Below are positions 11,593 to 22,604 of a stretch of 64,000 bases of DNA, in pieces (the first letter of the stretch is position 1; every line of letters begins with the position of its first letter). The notes beneath the pieces are model-generated. The model did not search any database. It saw only the letters and a program-made list of their open reading frames with translations, and was not told where the DNA came from. A program made the translations under genes and the position numbers. This DNA comes from Zizania palustris. Its lineage: Eukaryota; Streptophyta; Magnoliopsida; Poales; Poaceae. The stretch covers positions 6,082,342 to 6,146,341 of the forward strand of contig JAAALK010000289.1 of the NCBI GenBank assembly GCA_019279435.1, written 5' to 3'.

Positions 11593-12592
11593 NNNNNNNN
11601 NNNNNNNNNNNNNNNNNNNNNNNNNNNNNNNNNNNNNNNNNNNNNNNNNNNNNNNNNNNNNNNNNNNNNNNNNNNNNNNNNNNNNNNNNNNNNNNNNNNN
11701 NNNNNNNNNNNNNNNNNNNNNNNNNNNNNNNNNNNNNNNNNNNNNNNNNNNNNNNNNNNNNNNNNNNNNNNNNNNNNNNNNNNNNNNNNNNNNNNNNNNN
11801 NNNNNNNNNNNNNNNNNNNNNNNNNNNNNNNNNNNNNNNNNNNNNNNNNNNNNNNNNNNNNNNNNNNNNNNNNNNNNNNNNNNNNNNNNNNNNNNNNNNN
11901 NNNNNNNNNNNNNNNNNNNNNNNNNNNNNNNNNNNNNNNNNNNNNNNNNNNNNNNNNNNNNNNNNNNNNNNNNNNNNNNNNNNNNNNNNNNNNNNNNNNN
12001 NNNNNNNNNNNNNNNNNNNNNNNNNNNNNNNNNNNNNNNNNNNNNNNNNNNNNNNNNNNNNNNNNNNNNNNNNNNNNNNNNNNNNNNNNNNNNNNNNNNN
12101 NNNNNNNNNNNNNNNNNNNNNNNNNNNNNNNNNNNNNNNNNNNNNNNNNNNNNNNNNNNNNNNNNNNNNNNNNNNNNNNNNNNNNNNNNNNNNNNNNNNN
12201 NNNNNNNNNNNNNNNNNNNNNNNNNNNNNNNNNNNNNNNNNNNNNNNNNNNNNNNNNNNNNNNNNNNNNNNNNNNNNNNNNNNNNNNNNNNNNNNNNNNN
12301 NNNNNNNNNNNNNNNNNNNNNNNNNNNNNNNNNNNNNNNNNNNNNNNNNNNNNNNNNNNNNNNNNNNNNNNNNNNNNNNNNNNNNNNNNNNNNNNNNNNN
12401 NNNNNNNNNNNNNNNNNNNNNNNNNNNNNNNNNNNNNNNNNNNNNNNNNNNNNNNNNNNNNNNNNNNNNNNNNNNNNNNNNNNNNNNNNNNNNNNNNNNN
12501 NNNNNNNNNNNNNNNNNNNNNNNNNNNNNNNNNNNNNNNNNNNNNNNNNNNNNNNNNNNNNNNNNNNNNNNNNNNNNNNNNNNNNNNNNNNN
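11593..12592. other. Assembly gap of exactly 1000 N
   Basis: The round length shows a placeholder of unknown true size. It separates the end of duplicated copy 1 from the 3' end of a gypsy element. The long frames reported across it are artefacts of unknown residues. Confidence 0.98.
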
Positions 12593-12801
12593 GCACGACA
12601 CGACACGTTGTTGATCGCCGCTGCCCTACACGGCGCGGCACGCCGTGGCCGCTGGTGGGCGGCTACTTCCCCGCATGGAGAGGTGCTGTCGACTGTCGTG
12701 GCCTCCGCCGTCATCAGCATATCTTCACGCCGTCGTCATCGCAGTGGTGGGCGACAGCGGGGACGACGACTCAGCAGCTCGAGGACGAGCTGCGTTTTTA
12801 G
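12593..12801 (+). pseudogene. 3' end of a gypsy-type polyprotein
   Basis: The last codons before the LTR read QLEDELRF and then TAG at 12799-12801, typical of the tail of a grass gypsy pol where the integrase C-terminal region ends close to the LTR. The rest of the element is in or beyond the gap. The upstream part has low-complexity coding sequence. Confidence 0.5.
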
Positions 12802-12811
12802 GGGGGTGAAG

Positions 12812-13255
12812 TGTCACGGGTAGGAAGTGGGCCAAGCCCAGGCCCTCTATCCCGTGAACAGTACCACGAGTATTGTTCACGTGAAAAGTATCGTGGTACT
12901 GTAGCAGATTAGTTATAATCCTGATTTTTGTTTTAGCTGTTAGGATTAGTTTATCTCTATCTCTTTGTTAGTTTATCTTTATCTACAAGTTGTTAGCTAT
13001 TTGTTAGAGATAAGAAGGGGTTAGTTACCTCTGTGCACGATATAAACAAAGGGCAGGGATGTGATTAGGGGGTGTGTTTTGAGTTAGGTTTGTAGTCACT
13101 TGTTCGGCTGAGGGCTTGGCTTGGCTCGGCTAGCAGCTGCGCCGCCACGGCGCCGCCGCATCGTCGAGGTCAGGGACCTCGGTTTGTTCCTTCCTTTCAA
13201 TATAATCTTCGTTCGGGAGTGCGTCCAATCTCGTCTTCTCTTGCGACCGGTGACA
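12812..13255 (+). mobile_element. Gypsy 3' LTR with polypurine tract
   Basis: The 444-bp LTR begins TGTCACGGGTAGG and ends CCGGTGACA, giving TGTCAC...GTGACA inverted ends. It is immediately preceded by a polypurine tract AGGGGGGTGAAG (12800-12811). A TATA-like GATATAAAC lies at about 13040. A related, diverged LTR piece lies at 17430-17610. The 5' LTR is not in the window. Confidence 0.8.
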
Positions 13256-14077
13256 TCCTACCTAGCATTCCCCTCTAGCCCTCCCGCCTCCGGCCCTTTC
13301 TCCCCCGCCCCCACCCGCCACCTTTTCTCCTCCTCCTTGGCGTTCCTCTCTAGCCCTTCCGCATCCACCCCCCCTACATGACTGTGCTCCTCCTACCTTC
13401 ACCCACCAGCCAATAGAAACCCACGCACAGCACACCTCCACCAGTACGACCCCTGTGGCCTTGCGCAGTCGAGTCAACGAGGTGGTCGAGAGGTTAGATC
13501 CAGGCTGCGCGTGCCACCAAGCACTGTATCCCACACTGCCGCCACCGGATCTAGGACGCAGCAACCTCAACGCTGCTGGATCTAGGATGTCCGCAGCCTC
13601 AGCACCGCCACGCTGAGCCGCTTATGCGTCATAGTAAACCGCCCAACGACGCGGTTGACTGCTAAGCACCTAGGCCGCTTAGCTGGCCACCTTGACGCGA
13701 ATCACAGTGCTAGGTGGTGCCCAACGCCTTTCAGGTTTCTAGGGGGCACCTAGCCCCGATTTTTGGAACATTGCATTCCACATAGCACGACATAATTTTC
13801 ATAACAAGAGAAGATTGTGGTGTTATGTTTTTAATTTTTAATTATATATTTCATTGTAATGTATGACAATTAGGTTGATTTTATTTTGAAGTTTCTTAAT
13901 GGTAGCCTCCAACACAGAGGGCTGTTATTGTGAATGTTAGGCTATTAGCTCAGAATGGTATAAACACCCAATTGAGAGAGGTCAGATGGTGACAACACGA
14001 GATAGAATGGGACTAGGTGAATGAGATTACCACTTAGGAGAAGAATCAATCTAAAACAGCTAATCTAATGGGGGGGC
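13256..14077. other. Intergenic or decayed transposon sequence
   Basis: Pyrimidine-rich sequence (13256-13390) is followed by GC-rich and then AT-rich sequence. A stretch around 13600-13760 with CACCTAGGCCGCTTAG and GGTGGTGCCCAACGCC resembles decayed DNA-transposon ends. No gene is supported. Confidence 0.4.
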
Positions 14078-14360
14078 TGAGAGGATAAGTATTGTGTAAA
14101 GGGGTACAGTCAATTTTGGCATGTCCTGTTTGGCATATGTGGTATCATCATTTCAGCTTTAGTGCTTTAGCATCTTCTACTTTTGCTTTATGATATTGAG
14201 CTTCTTGAGCTGCAACAAGTCTTCTATCCTATATGTACTCCCAACCAGCCTTGTTTGAAGTGAGTGAAAGGAGAAGAGTTCTACAAGTCAAAGTCTGAAA
14301 TTCTTTAGTTCAGTTCTTTTTTGAGTCCAGATCTTGTAGTTATGCGATTTCTCTCCAACA
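14078..14360 (+). mobile_element. LTR 1 of a non-autonomous copia (LTR-gag) family
   Basis: This 283-bp LTR begins TGAGAGGATAAGTATTGTGT and ends CTCTCCAACA. It is followed by GGTATCAGAG (14364-14373), the primer binding site complementary to initiator methionine tRNA. It is near-identical in layout to the solo LTR at 26655-26949. Confidence 0.85.
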
Positions 14361-14363
14361 AGG

Positions 14364-14373
14364 GGTATCAGAG
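14364..14373 (+). promoter_or_regulatory. Primer binding site after LTR 1
   Basis: GGTATCAGAG is the copia-type initiator tRNA site, with the usual first T replaced (GGGGTATCAGAG). Confidence 0.75.
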
Positions 14374-14426
14374 CCTAAGAGCCTAGTTCTTCCATAGGTT
14401 CTCTCATCCATCTCAATCCCTCTGCC

Positions 14427-16255
14427 ATGTCTATCTATTCCCACTCTTCGGCCTCCTACGACCGGCGCCGACGGTCTGTTGGTGCCGGCGATGTCCTGGA
14501 CATGGAGAATGTTCGGATCCAGTGTGAGACAGACGAGTGCTCTGTAGTGGCGGCTACAGCAGCCAGGCGTGAGGTGGAGGCGGCTGAGAAAGTGGCAGCG
14601 GCGAAGCAAGCAGCCCGCATCGCCCAGGCAGCGGTGGAGGTGTGGGAGTTTGCAACAGCAGTGGCTGTGCTTCGAGCGGGTGCCGGTGTACACAAGGAAG
14701 CTGCAGACGCACGGGAGCAAGCATGGTTGTCACGGCGTCGCCTAGGCGACGCCTAGGCGCCGACTAGGCATCCAGGCGGTCACCGCCGGACGCCATGGTC
14801 AATCGCCTCGCCTGGTGGAGTTAGGCGCCTGCCGCCTCTGTCCCTTGCGCCGTCGGCCGCCGGATCTGCTGTCCCTTGCGCCGCCGGCCGCCGGATCTGC
14901 TGTCCCTTGCGCCGCCGGCCGGATCTGCTGTCCCTTGCGCCGCCGGCCGCTGGATCTGCTTCTCCTTGCGCCGTCGGCCGCCCGGCCGCCACTGCTTCCC
15001 CTCCCCTTGCGAGTTGCGCCGCCGCCGGCCGCGGGCTCTGCTTCCCCCTCCTTTGCTCCCTCGCCGCAGCAGGCAGCAGCAAGCAGGCAGCAGCAGGCAG
15101 TCTGCCGACGAGAGGGAGGAAACCGGAGGAGGAGGAGGAGGCGGAGGCGGGGGGTGGCCAGGGTGCGTGTATGTTGCGAGCCCTTTTATAGCGGCCAGTG
15201 TGTGAATCTTCTGGGCCGTGCGTGTAAGGTGGGGGAGTTGGGCCAGATTTTCTGGGCCGTGCGTGAATCCTGTTATCCTGTATGCTATATTGCTATGCCA
15301 ATTTTTGGTCGCCTAGGCGTCCAGTCGGTTCGCTGGCGACTGGGTTCGCCGGGGCGCCGTGACAACCATGGGAGCGAGCGACACTTGAGCAAGCACTATG
15401 GGATCTCGACGCGTGCAGCCTTGGTAGACATGATCACAATGATAGGGAGCATGGTGGACGGGGTTCTAGCGAGTGGACCCCTCACAAGCGGCACGCCTCC
15501 CCTTCCCTGGACCGGCGTCGTGGCTACCATGGCCGGCGTGGTTCCCCTCCTATCGTCCAGACCGTCTTCAAGGACTCCGATGTCGGTGGTGGATGGCCCA
15601 TGCTCACCAAGACCAACTACAACGAGTGGTCTATGGTGATTTAGGTGAAGATGCAAGCGTGGCGCATGTGGGATGCGGTGCAGTACGGCGACGCCAACTT
15701 CACCGAGGATCGGAGGGCGCTGGAGGCCATTCTAGCTGGCGTTTCGTCAAAGATGCAGCTCACCCTTGCTGACAAGGAGTCCACCAAGGACGCTTGGGAC
15801 ACCATCATCGTGGCACGCATCGGCAAAACCGTGCCCGTAGAGTCACGCAGCAAAACCTACGCCAGGAGTGGGACCACCTGGCTTTCAAGCCGAGGGAGGA
15901 CATTGACGACATCCCTCTCCGTCTTACCAGCCTAATGAAGTAGATGGCGTGGTACAGCGACGACGACATCGACGAGGAGAAAGCGGTCAAGAAGTTCCTT
16001 CGTGTCGCCCACAAGAAGTACACCACAGGTCACTCTAGCGATCGAGACGTTGCTCGACTCTTTGATCTGATGATCAAGGAGGTGACGGGTCGCCTCATGG
16101 CTGTTGACAACGCAGCTCAGTATCTTCATCAGAGTCGGTCGCTATCGATAGCAAGCTTCTCCTCATCGACGAGCGTGGCTTGCCCACCAGTGAGAGTGGA
16201 AGAAGGGGGAGGTATCGGGTTCGTGAGCAGCCGCCAGCGCCAGCTAAGAGGATAA
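14427..16255 (+). pseudogene. Copia-type gag, interrupted by a hAT-like element, no pol
   Basis: The frame opens at ATG 14427 with an Ala-rich, probably helical N-terminal region, is interrupted at 14722-15370 by a DNA transposon, and continues with TVFKDSDVGGGWPMLTKTNY (a DUF4219-type start) and a UBN2-type gag body (QAWRMWDAVQYGD, RALEAILAGV). Removing the element plus one target copy restores the frame. In-frame TAGs lie at about 15643 and 15943, and a frameshift at about 15830. The last codons overlap the next LTR. No zinc knuckle, protease, integrase or reverse transcriptase follows, so the unit is a gag-only, non-autonomous element. Confidence 0.75.
14722..15370. mobile_element. hAT-like non-autonomous DNA transposon inserted in gag
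   Basis: The 649-bp element has 16-bp perfect terminal inverted repeats CATGGTTGTCACGGCG. It is flanked by an 8-bp target duplication with one mismatch (GGAGCAAG 14714-14721, GGAGCGAG 15371-15378). The interior has about 30-bp imperfect tandem repeats around CCCTTGCGCCG(C/T)CGGCCG (14830-15000) and subterminal CGCCTAGGCG palindromes. No transposase is present. It has the same end family as 24501-25430. Confidence 0.82.
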
Positions 16256-16567
16256 GTCTATGTGTGTTTGGCATGACATGTTTGGCATGACATGTTGTTT
16301 GGCATGACATGTGTGATGTCCATGTGTGGACAAGTTTGTAGTCTTAAGCACCTTAACATCTTTGCTTTAGCATCTAGACTAGACTAAGCATCTTTGCTTT
16401 AGCATATTAGACTAGCATCTTTTGTTTAGCATCTTAGACTAGCATCTTGGGAGCATCTTGAGCGCATGACCAGCCTATATATATGTACACCAACATTCAG
16501 GTTGAACATGGCATCTAGTGAGTTGAATGAGAAGAAAATTGCTCAACTTTAAGTGTTCTCTCTAACA
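16245..16567 (+). mobile_element. LTR 2 of the LTR-gag copia family
   Basis: This LTR begins TAAGAGGATAAGT (its TG replaced by TA) and ends TCTCTCTAACA. It contains three copies of TTTGGCATGACATG at about 16267-16310 and repeats of CTAGCATCTT. A TATATATATG stretch lies at about 16477-16486. It is followed by its own primer binding site, so it acts as a 5' LTR for a second unit as well as a 3' LTR for the first. Confidence 0.75.
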
Positions 16568-16568
16568 T

Positions 16569-16580
16569 TGGTATCAGAGA
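16569..16580 (+). promoter_or_regulatory. Primer binding site after LTR 2
   Basis: TGGTATCAGAGA lies one base after the LTR end and is complementary to initiator methionine tRNA. Confidence 0.8.
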
Positions 16581-16640
16581 TGTATGGTTCTATGACATAC
16601 CAATCCGCTCCGTGACTCTCTAGCGGAGACACCCTTCTCC

Positions 16641-17400
16641 TTGTTCGTCTACTCCCTCGCCGGTCCACCGGAAACCAGCGACTTAGCGAGCACCACCCAC
16701 ACTCCGAGCAGCAGCTCGACAAAAGGGCTTCCTCCTAGTGCAGCAGCAACCCCCACGACCCTTCCCTCTAGCGGTGTGCCATGTCCCAGGAGACTCTCCG
16801 CTCGGTCACCTCGAGCGCGCGGCATCGACACGAGGCCGAAGTCGCCGCATAGAGGAGCGCAAGTGGGTGGCAGCAGAGGCCACGACACAACGACTCGGAA
16901 GGCGAGGTTGGCAGCGACAGAACTGGCAGCAGCGAGAGCAGAAGAGGAAGCGGCGGCGACTGTAGCATGGTTGCGTCGACAAAGCTCGAAGCTTTGCACC
17001 ACTGGTAGCAGTAGTGGCACTACCTTCGAGGAAGGTAGCCTCGACCTGGAGGCCGAGTTAGCAAAGAGGGCGAAGGATGAGCGGGTGGGCGCAGTGGGCA
17101 GCACCGCGCATGCGGCGGCAGCCCAACACGGCCGACAACGCTCCCGGAGGATGCGCACGTGACGATCATTCTCCTAGCGAACGTGACCTTCACAGGCGGC
17201 GTGGCTCTCCTTCCTCGGACCGGTGCATGGTCATCACGGCTACCATCGTCAAAGGACGCTAGCACTGGTGGTGGATGACCCACCCTCACCAAGACCAACT
17301 ACGTTGAGTGGTCCGTGGTTATGATGGGTGAAGCTCCAAGTGTGGCACATGTGGGAGGCTGTGAGGACTGGTGTGGTCTACTCACAACGTACACGTAGGC
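16641..17400 (+). pseudogene. Second copia-type gag, truncated
   Basis: This is homologous to the gag at 14427-16255: an Ala-rich N-terminal region (about 16641-17162), then in a shifted frame STGGGWPTLTKTNYVEWSVV (about 17260-17320), matching the DUF4219-type start of the first gag. It ends near 17400, where the sequence changes to a gypsy-LTR-like piece. Several frameshifts are present. Confidence 0.7.
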
Positions 17401-17429
17401 CGATCGGTCCTAGCGCGGAGGCGGGAGAG

Positions 17430-17610
17430 GGCCAGCCGGCATGATCTTCAGGTGGGTTAGTAGGATAACTAAACTAGTTAGCTAGATAAGGGAGTTAGTT
17501 GAGTTAGTTGAGATATTCATGGGTGATTAGTTAGCCTCTGTGCTGTATATAACAAAGGGTAGATTAGGGTTAAAGGGGGTGTTTTGGAGTCAGGATTAGC
17601 CACCTTGTTC
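17430..17610 (+). mobile_element. Gypsy LTR fragment related to 12812-13255
   Basis: The stretch with GTGCTGTATATAACAAAGGG and GGGGGTGTTTTGGAGTCAGG parallels the 3' half of the LTR at 12812-13255, but is clearly diverged. No internal sequence or target duplication was identified. Confidence 0.5.
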
Positions 17611-17619
17611 CAGATGATT

Positions 17620-20600
17620 GGTTACATTGAGACCTTAGAGAGACTAGGCTCTCCACTAGATCCATACTTGATCGCTTCTCTAGTCGCTCCCCTTTAGCTT
17701 CGAGCTGTTCATTATGAATTATAATATGAATGGACTAGAGAAGACGTGGCCAAGTTGCAAGGGATGCTTAAAACTGTTGTCGAGAGTATCAAAAAATCTT
17801 CCAATCATGTGATGATGATGGTTTGGAAGTGAGCAAAAAAAAGAAAGAGAACGAGCAAGGCTAAGACTTTAGATACGATCTCTAGTGCAAAGCATAAACC
17901 GATTGGAAAGTCCAAGTCGGGTCCTACTAGCTCTGATGTTTGTCACCATTACCACAAGTCTAGGCATTGAAAGAACAGAAGAACAAGAAGGTTAGTGTGA
18001 CTTCCACTTCAGGTATTAATGTTATAGAAATTAATCTTGCTACTCATCCAATTTGGCTTCACTGCCAACAACTGCATCTTCCACAACCAAAGCCCCTCGA
18101 TTAGCACATGGAGATCATCCTTTCGCTCTGAGCTCTTAGTACAAAGTCATAGATGCAAGCTCTTTGTAATCTTCCCCTGTTTTATTCCCTCCCCTATAGT
18201 CTCTCCTTCTGTTTTACTCCCTCCCTGTTCTGCCACCCCCCTCTCTCTTTCTCTTTGTACTTCACTTTCGGGTCTTTTTTTCAATATATAACCTCAGTAG
18301 GAGCCTCTCCTGCTGGTTATTCTCAAAAAAATTAATCTTGTTACTCGTCCACATGATTCATGGGTATTTGATACTAGTTCAATGATTCATACATGCAAAT
18401 CATTGCAGGGACTGAGTAGGTCAAGAAAGTGTGCTAGTGACGAACTGTATGTCCGCATCGGAAATAGTGCAAAAGTTGCAACATTGGCCATCGACATGTA
18501 TTCACTATCGCTACCTTCAAGATTAGTTTTGGAGTTGAATAATTGTTATTCATTCCTGCCTTAGGCAGAAATATTATCTCTTCTCATATTTAGAAGAAGA
18601 TGGTTTTGAATTCATAATAAGAATAAGTGTTGTTCCATATTTTCGAATGATATGCTCTATGGTATTTGTCCATTAGTGAATGGATTATACATTTGAATCC
18701 TACCTACGTCTGACATTATCATTTGGGTCATATAAATGAAAAGTGTGTGCAAAAACTCTATAGAGATGGACTTTTAGAGTCATTTGATTTTGAAACATAT
18801 GACACATGTCATTCTTGCTTACTTGCCAAATGACAAAGACACCTTTTACTGGTCAAAGTGAGAGGGCGGATGAGTTGTTAGCCATAATACATACTGATGT
18901 ATGTGGACCGATGAGCCATATCGCTAGAGGTAGTTTTCAGTACTTTATCATTTTTACCGATAACTTAGTAGATATGGTTATGTCTACTTAATGAGGCATA
19001 AGTGGAAGTCCTTTGGAAAGTTCAAGAAGTTGCTAAATGAAGTACAAAATCATATGGACAAGACAATTAAATTTCTACGATCTGATCGTGGAGGTGAATA
19101 TTTGAGTTATTATTTAGTGATCATCTAAAGCAATGTAAAATTGTTCCACAGCTGACTCCACCCGGCATGCCCCCAGTGGAATGGGGTGTCCGAGCAAAGA
19201 AATCGCACTTTGTTGGAAATGGTTCGGTTTATGATGAGTCATGCTGATCTTCAATTATCCTTTTGCGGACTCGCTCTATAACTATCGCTTTCACGATAAA
19301 TAGAGTTCCATCTAAATCAGTAGAGAAGACGTCATATAAGATGTGGTCTGGGAAGTGTTCCAGTTTGTCTTTTCTAAAGGTTTAGAGATGTGAGACGTAT
19401 GTCAATCGTTTGATTTCTAACAAGCTTATTCCTAAATCTGACATGTGCTTCGTGGGATATCCTAGGGAAACCAAAGGATACTATTTCTATAATAGAGAAG
19501 AAAGCAAAATGTTTGCCGCTCGAAATGGTGTGTTCCTTGAGAAAGAGTTTCTCCCGAAAGGGATTAATGGGAGAACAGTGCATCTCAAAGACATTCGAGA
19601 GCCATTGGAAAGTATTCCAGATCCCACTGAACCACAACAGGGTATGCAACACTGCCCATTTTAGAGACACCATCCCCACGAAGGTCCGAGAGGGTGAGTC
19701 ACGTGCTAGAGCAGTTCATGTTTTTGACCACCGGGCAACGCGACGTGTCGTTGTTGGACAACGACGAGCCCAAGACCTATGTAGAAGCAGTGATGGGACC
19801 AGACTCTGAGAAATGGCTTGGAGCCATCAGACCCGAATTAGAGTACATGCGAGAAAACCGAGTTTGGAACTTGGTCGATCCACCCGATGGTGTAAAAACT
19901 ATTGAGTGTAAATGAATATTTAAGAAAAAGATAGACGTTAATGGAAATGTTCACATCTATAAGACACGATTAGTGGCGAAAGGTTTCAGATAGATTCAAG
20001 GTGTTGATTATGATGAAACGTTTTCATCTATCGCCATGTTTAAGTCTATCCGGATCATCCTATCAATTGCCACATTTTATGATTGTGAGATATGACAAAT
20101 GGATGTCAAGATGACTTTCCTGAATGGAAACCTAAGTGAAGATGTGTACATAACACAGCTTGAAGGTCTTGACGATTCGAAGAATGCTAGGAAAGTTTAT
20201 AAGTTGCAAAAGTCTATTTATGGGTTGAAGCAAGCGTCACGGAGTCTGAATCTTCATTTTGATGAGGTAATCAAAGGGTTTGGCTTCATCAAGAATGAAA
20301 AAGAGTTTTCTGCCAATGTCATTGTGCCTCGACACCTGATGAGCTAGAGAAAATGAGTGTGATCTTGTATGCCTCTGCAATCGTATCGTATCATGTATGT
20401 CATGCTATGTACACGCCCAAATGTCTCCTATGCTCTAAGTGTTACAAGCAAATATCAATCAAATCCGGGTGAAAGTCACTGGACTGTAGTAAAAAGTATC
20501 CTCAAGTATTTGAGAAGAATTGGGGACATGTTCCTAGTTTACGGTGGTGAAGAGGAGCTCGTTGTAAGTGGTTACACTGATGCAAGATTTCAGACCAACA

Positions 20601-21928
20601 AGGATGATTCTCGATCGCAATCTGGATTTGTGTTCTACCTTAATGGAGGCATAGTGAGTTGGAAGAGTTCCAAGCAAGAGACGATGGTCGATTCTACAAT
20701 AGAAGTTGAGTACATCGCAGCTTCGGAAGCTACGAAGGAGGTCGTTTGAATCATAAAGTTTGTTTCTGAACTGGATGTTGTCCTTATTGTGTCTAGTCTA
20801 GTGGGGCTCTATTGTGATAATAGTGGTGCCATTACGTAAGCTAAGGAGTCTAGGTCACACCAAAAGTCCAAACATATACTTCCGCGAGATCATAGAGAGA
20901 GGTGATCTAAAGATTTGCATGGTGCATACGAATTTGAACATAGCAGATCCATTGACAAAACCTCTTTCATAGCCCAAGCATGAGGTGCACCTAAGCACCA
21001 TGAGTATTAGATACTTGCATGAGTGAGTAATGTGTATATGGAAAATGTTAGTAATGTCTATGATTATGTATGAGGATAATTGTTATCTTGTTTCTTAAAT
21101 AAAGTAGTTTACTTTGATTGATGAGTTGACTTATCTGTGAGACTTTTTGTTTTTATAATGATATTGTTTAAAAGGTATCCCTAATCTTATCATCACGTGG
21201 GACAGTGATGATACATAGATCAGCACATCTGGCTGATTGATGATCGTGTTTCACACATCATAAACATGAAGATGTCAAATCAGAGATGTGGACATATGTT
21301 GGAGAATATGGTGTCAGATAGACACACTTGAGATACTGCTAAGATTGTGATATGCCATCAGTTGTCATCTCAAATGGTGTACCTATAGAGTCCTCAAACC
21401 TGAGATCGTCATTTGATTCTAGAATGCGTAGCGGCACACTTAGATGTTTACTAACGTTATTCCGTAACCGGGTAGTCATAAAGGTTGTTTTCAGTTGTGT
21501 TGTGAAACATGTCATGGGATGTGAGCGGTCAAGATGTAATTTACCCCTCCTAATGATAGGATAATGATGGGAGACGTCTCTAGGCCCCTCGAGGTAGTCG
21601 GATTGGAAAAGTACATTGTCATGCCACTATGACTAAAGAGTTGGTCATGATTTGAATCTGATACTTATTCGAGTGAAATGTCGAGCTAACAAATAAGGGT
21701 AGCACGTATCTTGCCTTGAACTTGACTGATGTCGTGTGGTAAAGGGATTGGTGCATGTGTATATCAAGGTTTCGAGGGTCAATATGTGCTACTATATACC
21801 ATTATTGATCAGTGAGCTAGAAAGGGTTTCCGGTAATCGGTCGTTTGTGTATGAACTTATCGGGTCACACACTTAAGGGGATGGATTAAGAAACTTGTTA
21901 AGAATTGGTTCTTCTGCACGTGGGAGAT
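17620..21928 (+). pseudogene. Decayed copia element, gag-pol remains
   Basis: Remains in order: gag C-terminal part (TLERLGSPLDPYL, MLKTVVESIKKSSNHV), a decayed zinc-knuckle region, a LINE insertion (18051-18328), protease start (SWVFDTSSMIHTCKSLQGL), GAG-pre-integrase, integrase (TDVCGPMSHIARG, KFLRSDRGGEYLS), linker, reverse transcriptase N-terminal half (QMDVKMTFLNGNLSEDVYIT, YGLKQASRSLN) and RNase H (SGFVFYLNGGIVSWKSSKQ). After FGFIKNEKE at about 20310 the sequence jumps towards RNase H, so the YVDD-containing core is deleted. Dozens of stops and shifts are present. The 5' LTR and gag start are missing. Confidence 0.85.
18051..18328 (+). mobile_element. 5'-truncated LINE (L1-type) insertion
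   Basis: A 278-bp insert ends TCAATATATAACCTCAGTAG...TCTCAAAAA, the form of plant L1-type 3' ends with a short poly-A. It is flanked by a target duplication of about 23 bp with two mismatches (18028-18050 and 18329-18351, both starting AAATTAATCTTG). It breaks the copia pol between gag and protease. No reverse transcriptase is left, consistent with 5' truncation. Confidence 0.75.
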
Positions 21929-22604
21929 TGAAGGAATTGTGCCCACGAAAATTCTCGAAGGATTGGAAGTTCCGATTATTTTCTGAATTAGAAACAGAGA
22001 ACTCAAATCGGAAGTTCCGATATGGTACCAAAAGTTCCGATAATTTATGGTTTGAGAAACCGAGAGCTCAAATCGAAAGTTCCGATTTGGAAACAGAAGT
22101 TTCGATTATTTCTTATTCAGAGATAGAGAGTTAAAACCGGAAGTTTCGATTTGGAATAGATTGATCGGAAGTTCCGATAGGGATATCAGAAGATTTGATG
22201 TGTTCTGGTTTGCAATGTGTTCTGGTTTGCAGATCGAAAGGCCAGGTTGAAAGTTATGATAGAGGTATCGGAAGTTCCAATGTGGATTGAATTACAAATC
22301 AAAAGGCTAGAACAAAAATTGTGATACAAGATGGGAAGTTCTGATCAACACGTCAACGTGGGAACAATCCTTCCCCGTACATGTGGACTCTATGGAGGTG
22401 TTGCTTGAACAACCCCGCTCATCGTCTTCTTCACGTGGACATCAACGGTCTTCGCCGATTGGATCGCCAGAGAACGAGAAGAGCGAGACGAGGATAAGCG
22501 AGGGCGCGCTTCCCCAACATCTTCTGCTGCACTAGCGTGTCTCGCGTTAGAAGGTAACGATTCATGATCCCTCACACGCATGGCTCTAGGGCTTTGAGAC
22601 AAAA
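21929..22604 (+). mobile_element. 3' LTR of the decayed copia, with AAGTTCCGAT repeats (right edge uncertain)
   Basis: The LTR starts TGAAGGAATTGTGCCC directly after a purine tract GTGGGAGAT. Between about 21965 and 22345 it carries five exact and about four degenerate copies of AAGTTCCGAT at irregular 20-110 bp spacing. The right edge, perhaps TTGAGACA near 22602, is a guess because the 5' LTR is absent. Confidence 0.55.

Noticed and set aside
11276..12823. Frames of 350-515 codons across 11.3-12.8 kb
   Set aside because: They run through 1000 unknown bases, so the open frame is an artefact. Only the copia integrase start before the gap is supported.
13600..13760. Possible further hAT-like element around CACCTAGGCCGC
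   Set aside because: No inverted ends or target duplication could be found; similarity is limited to short CCTAGG words.
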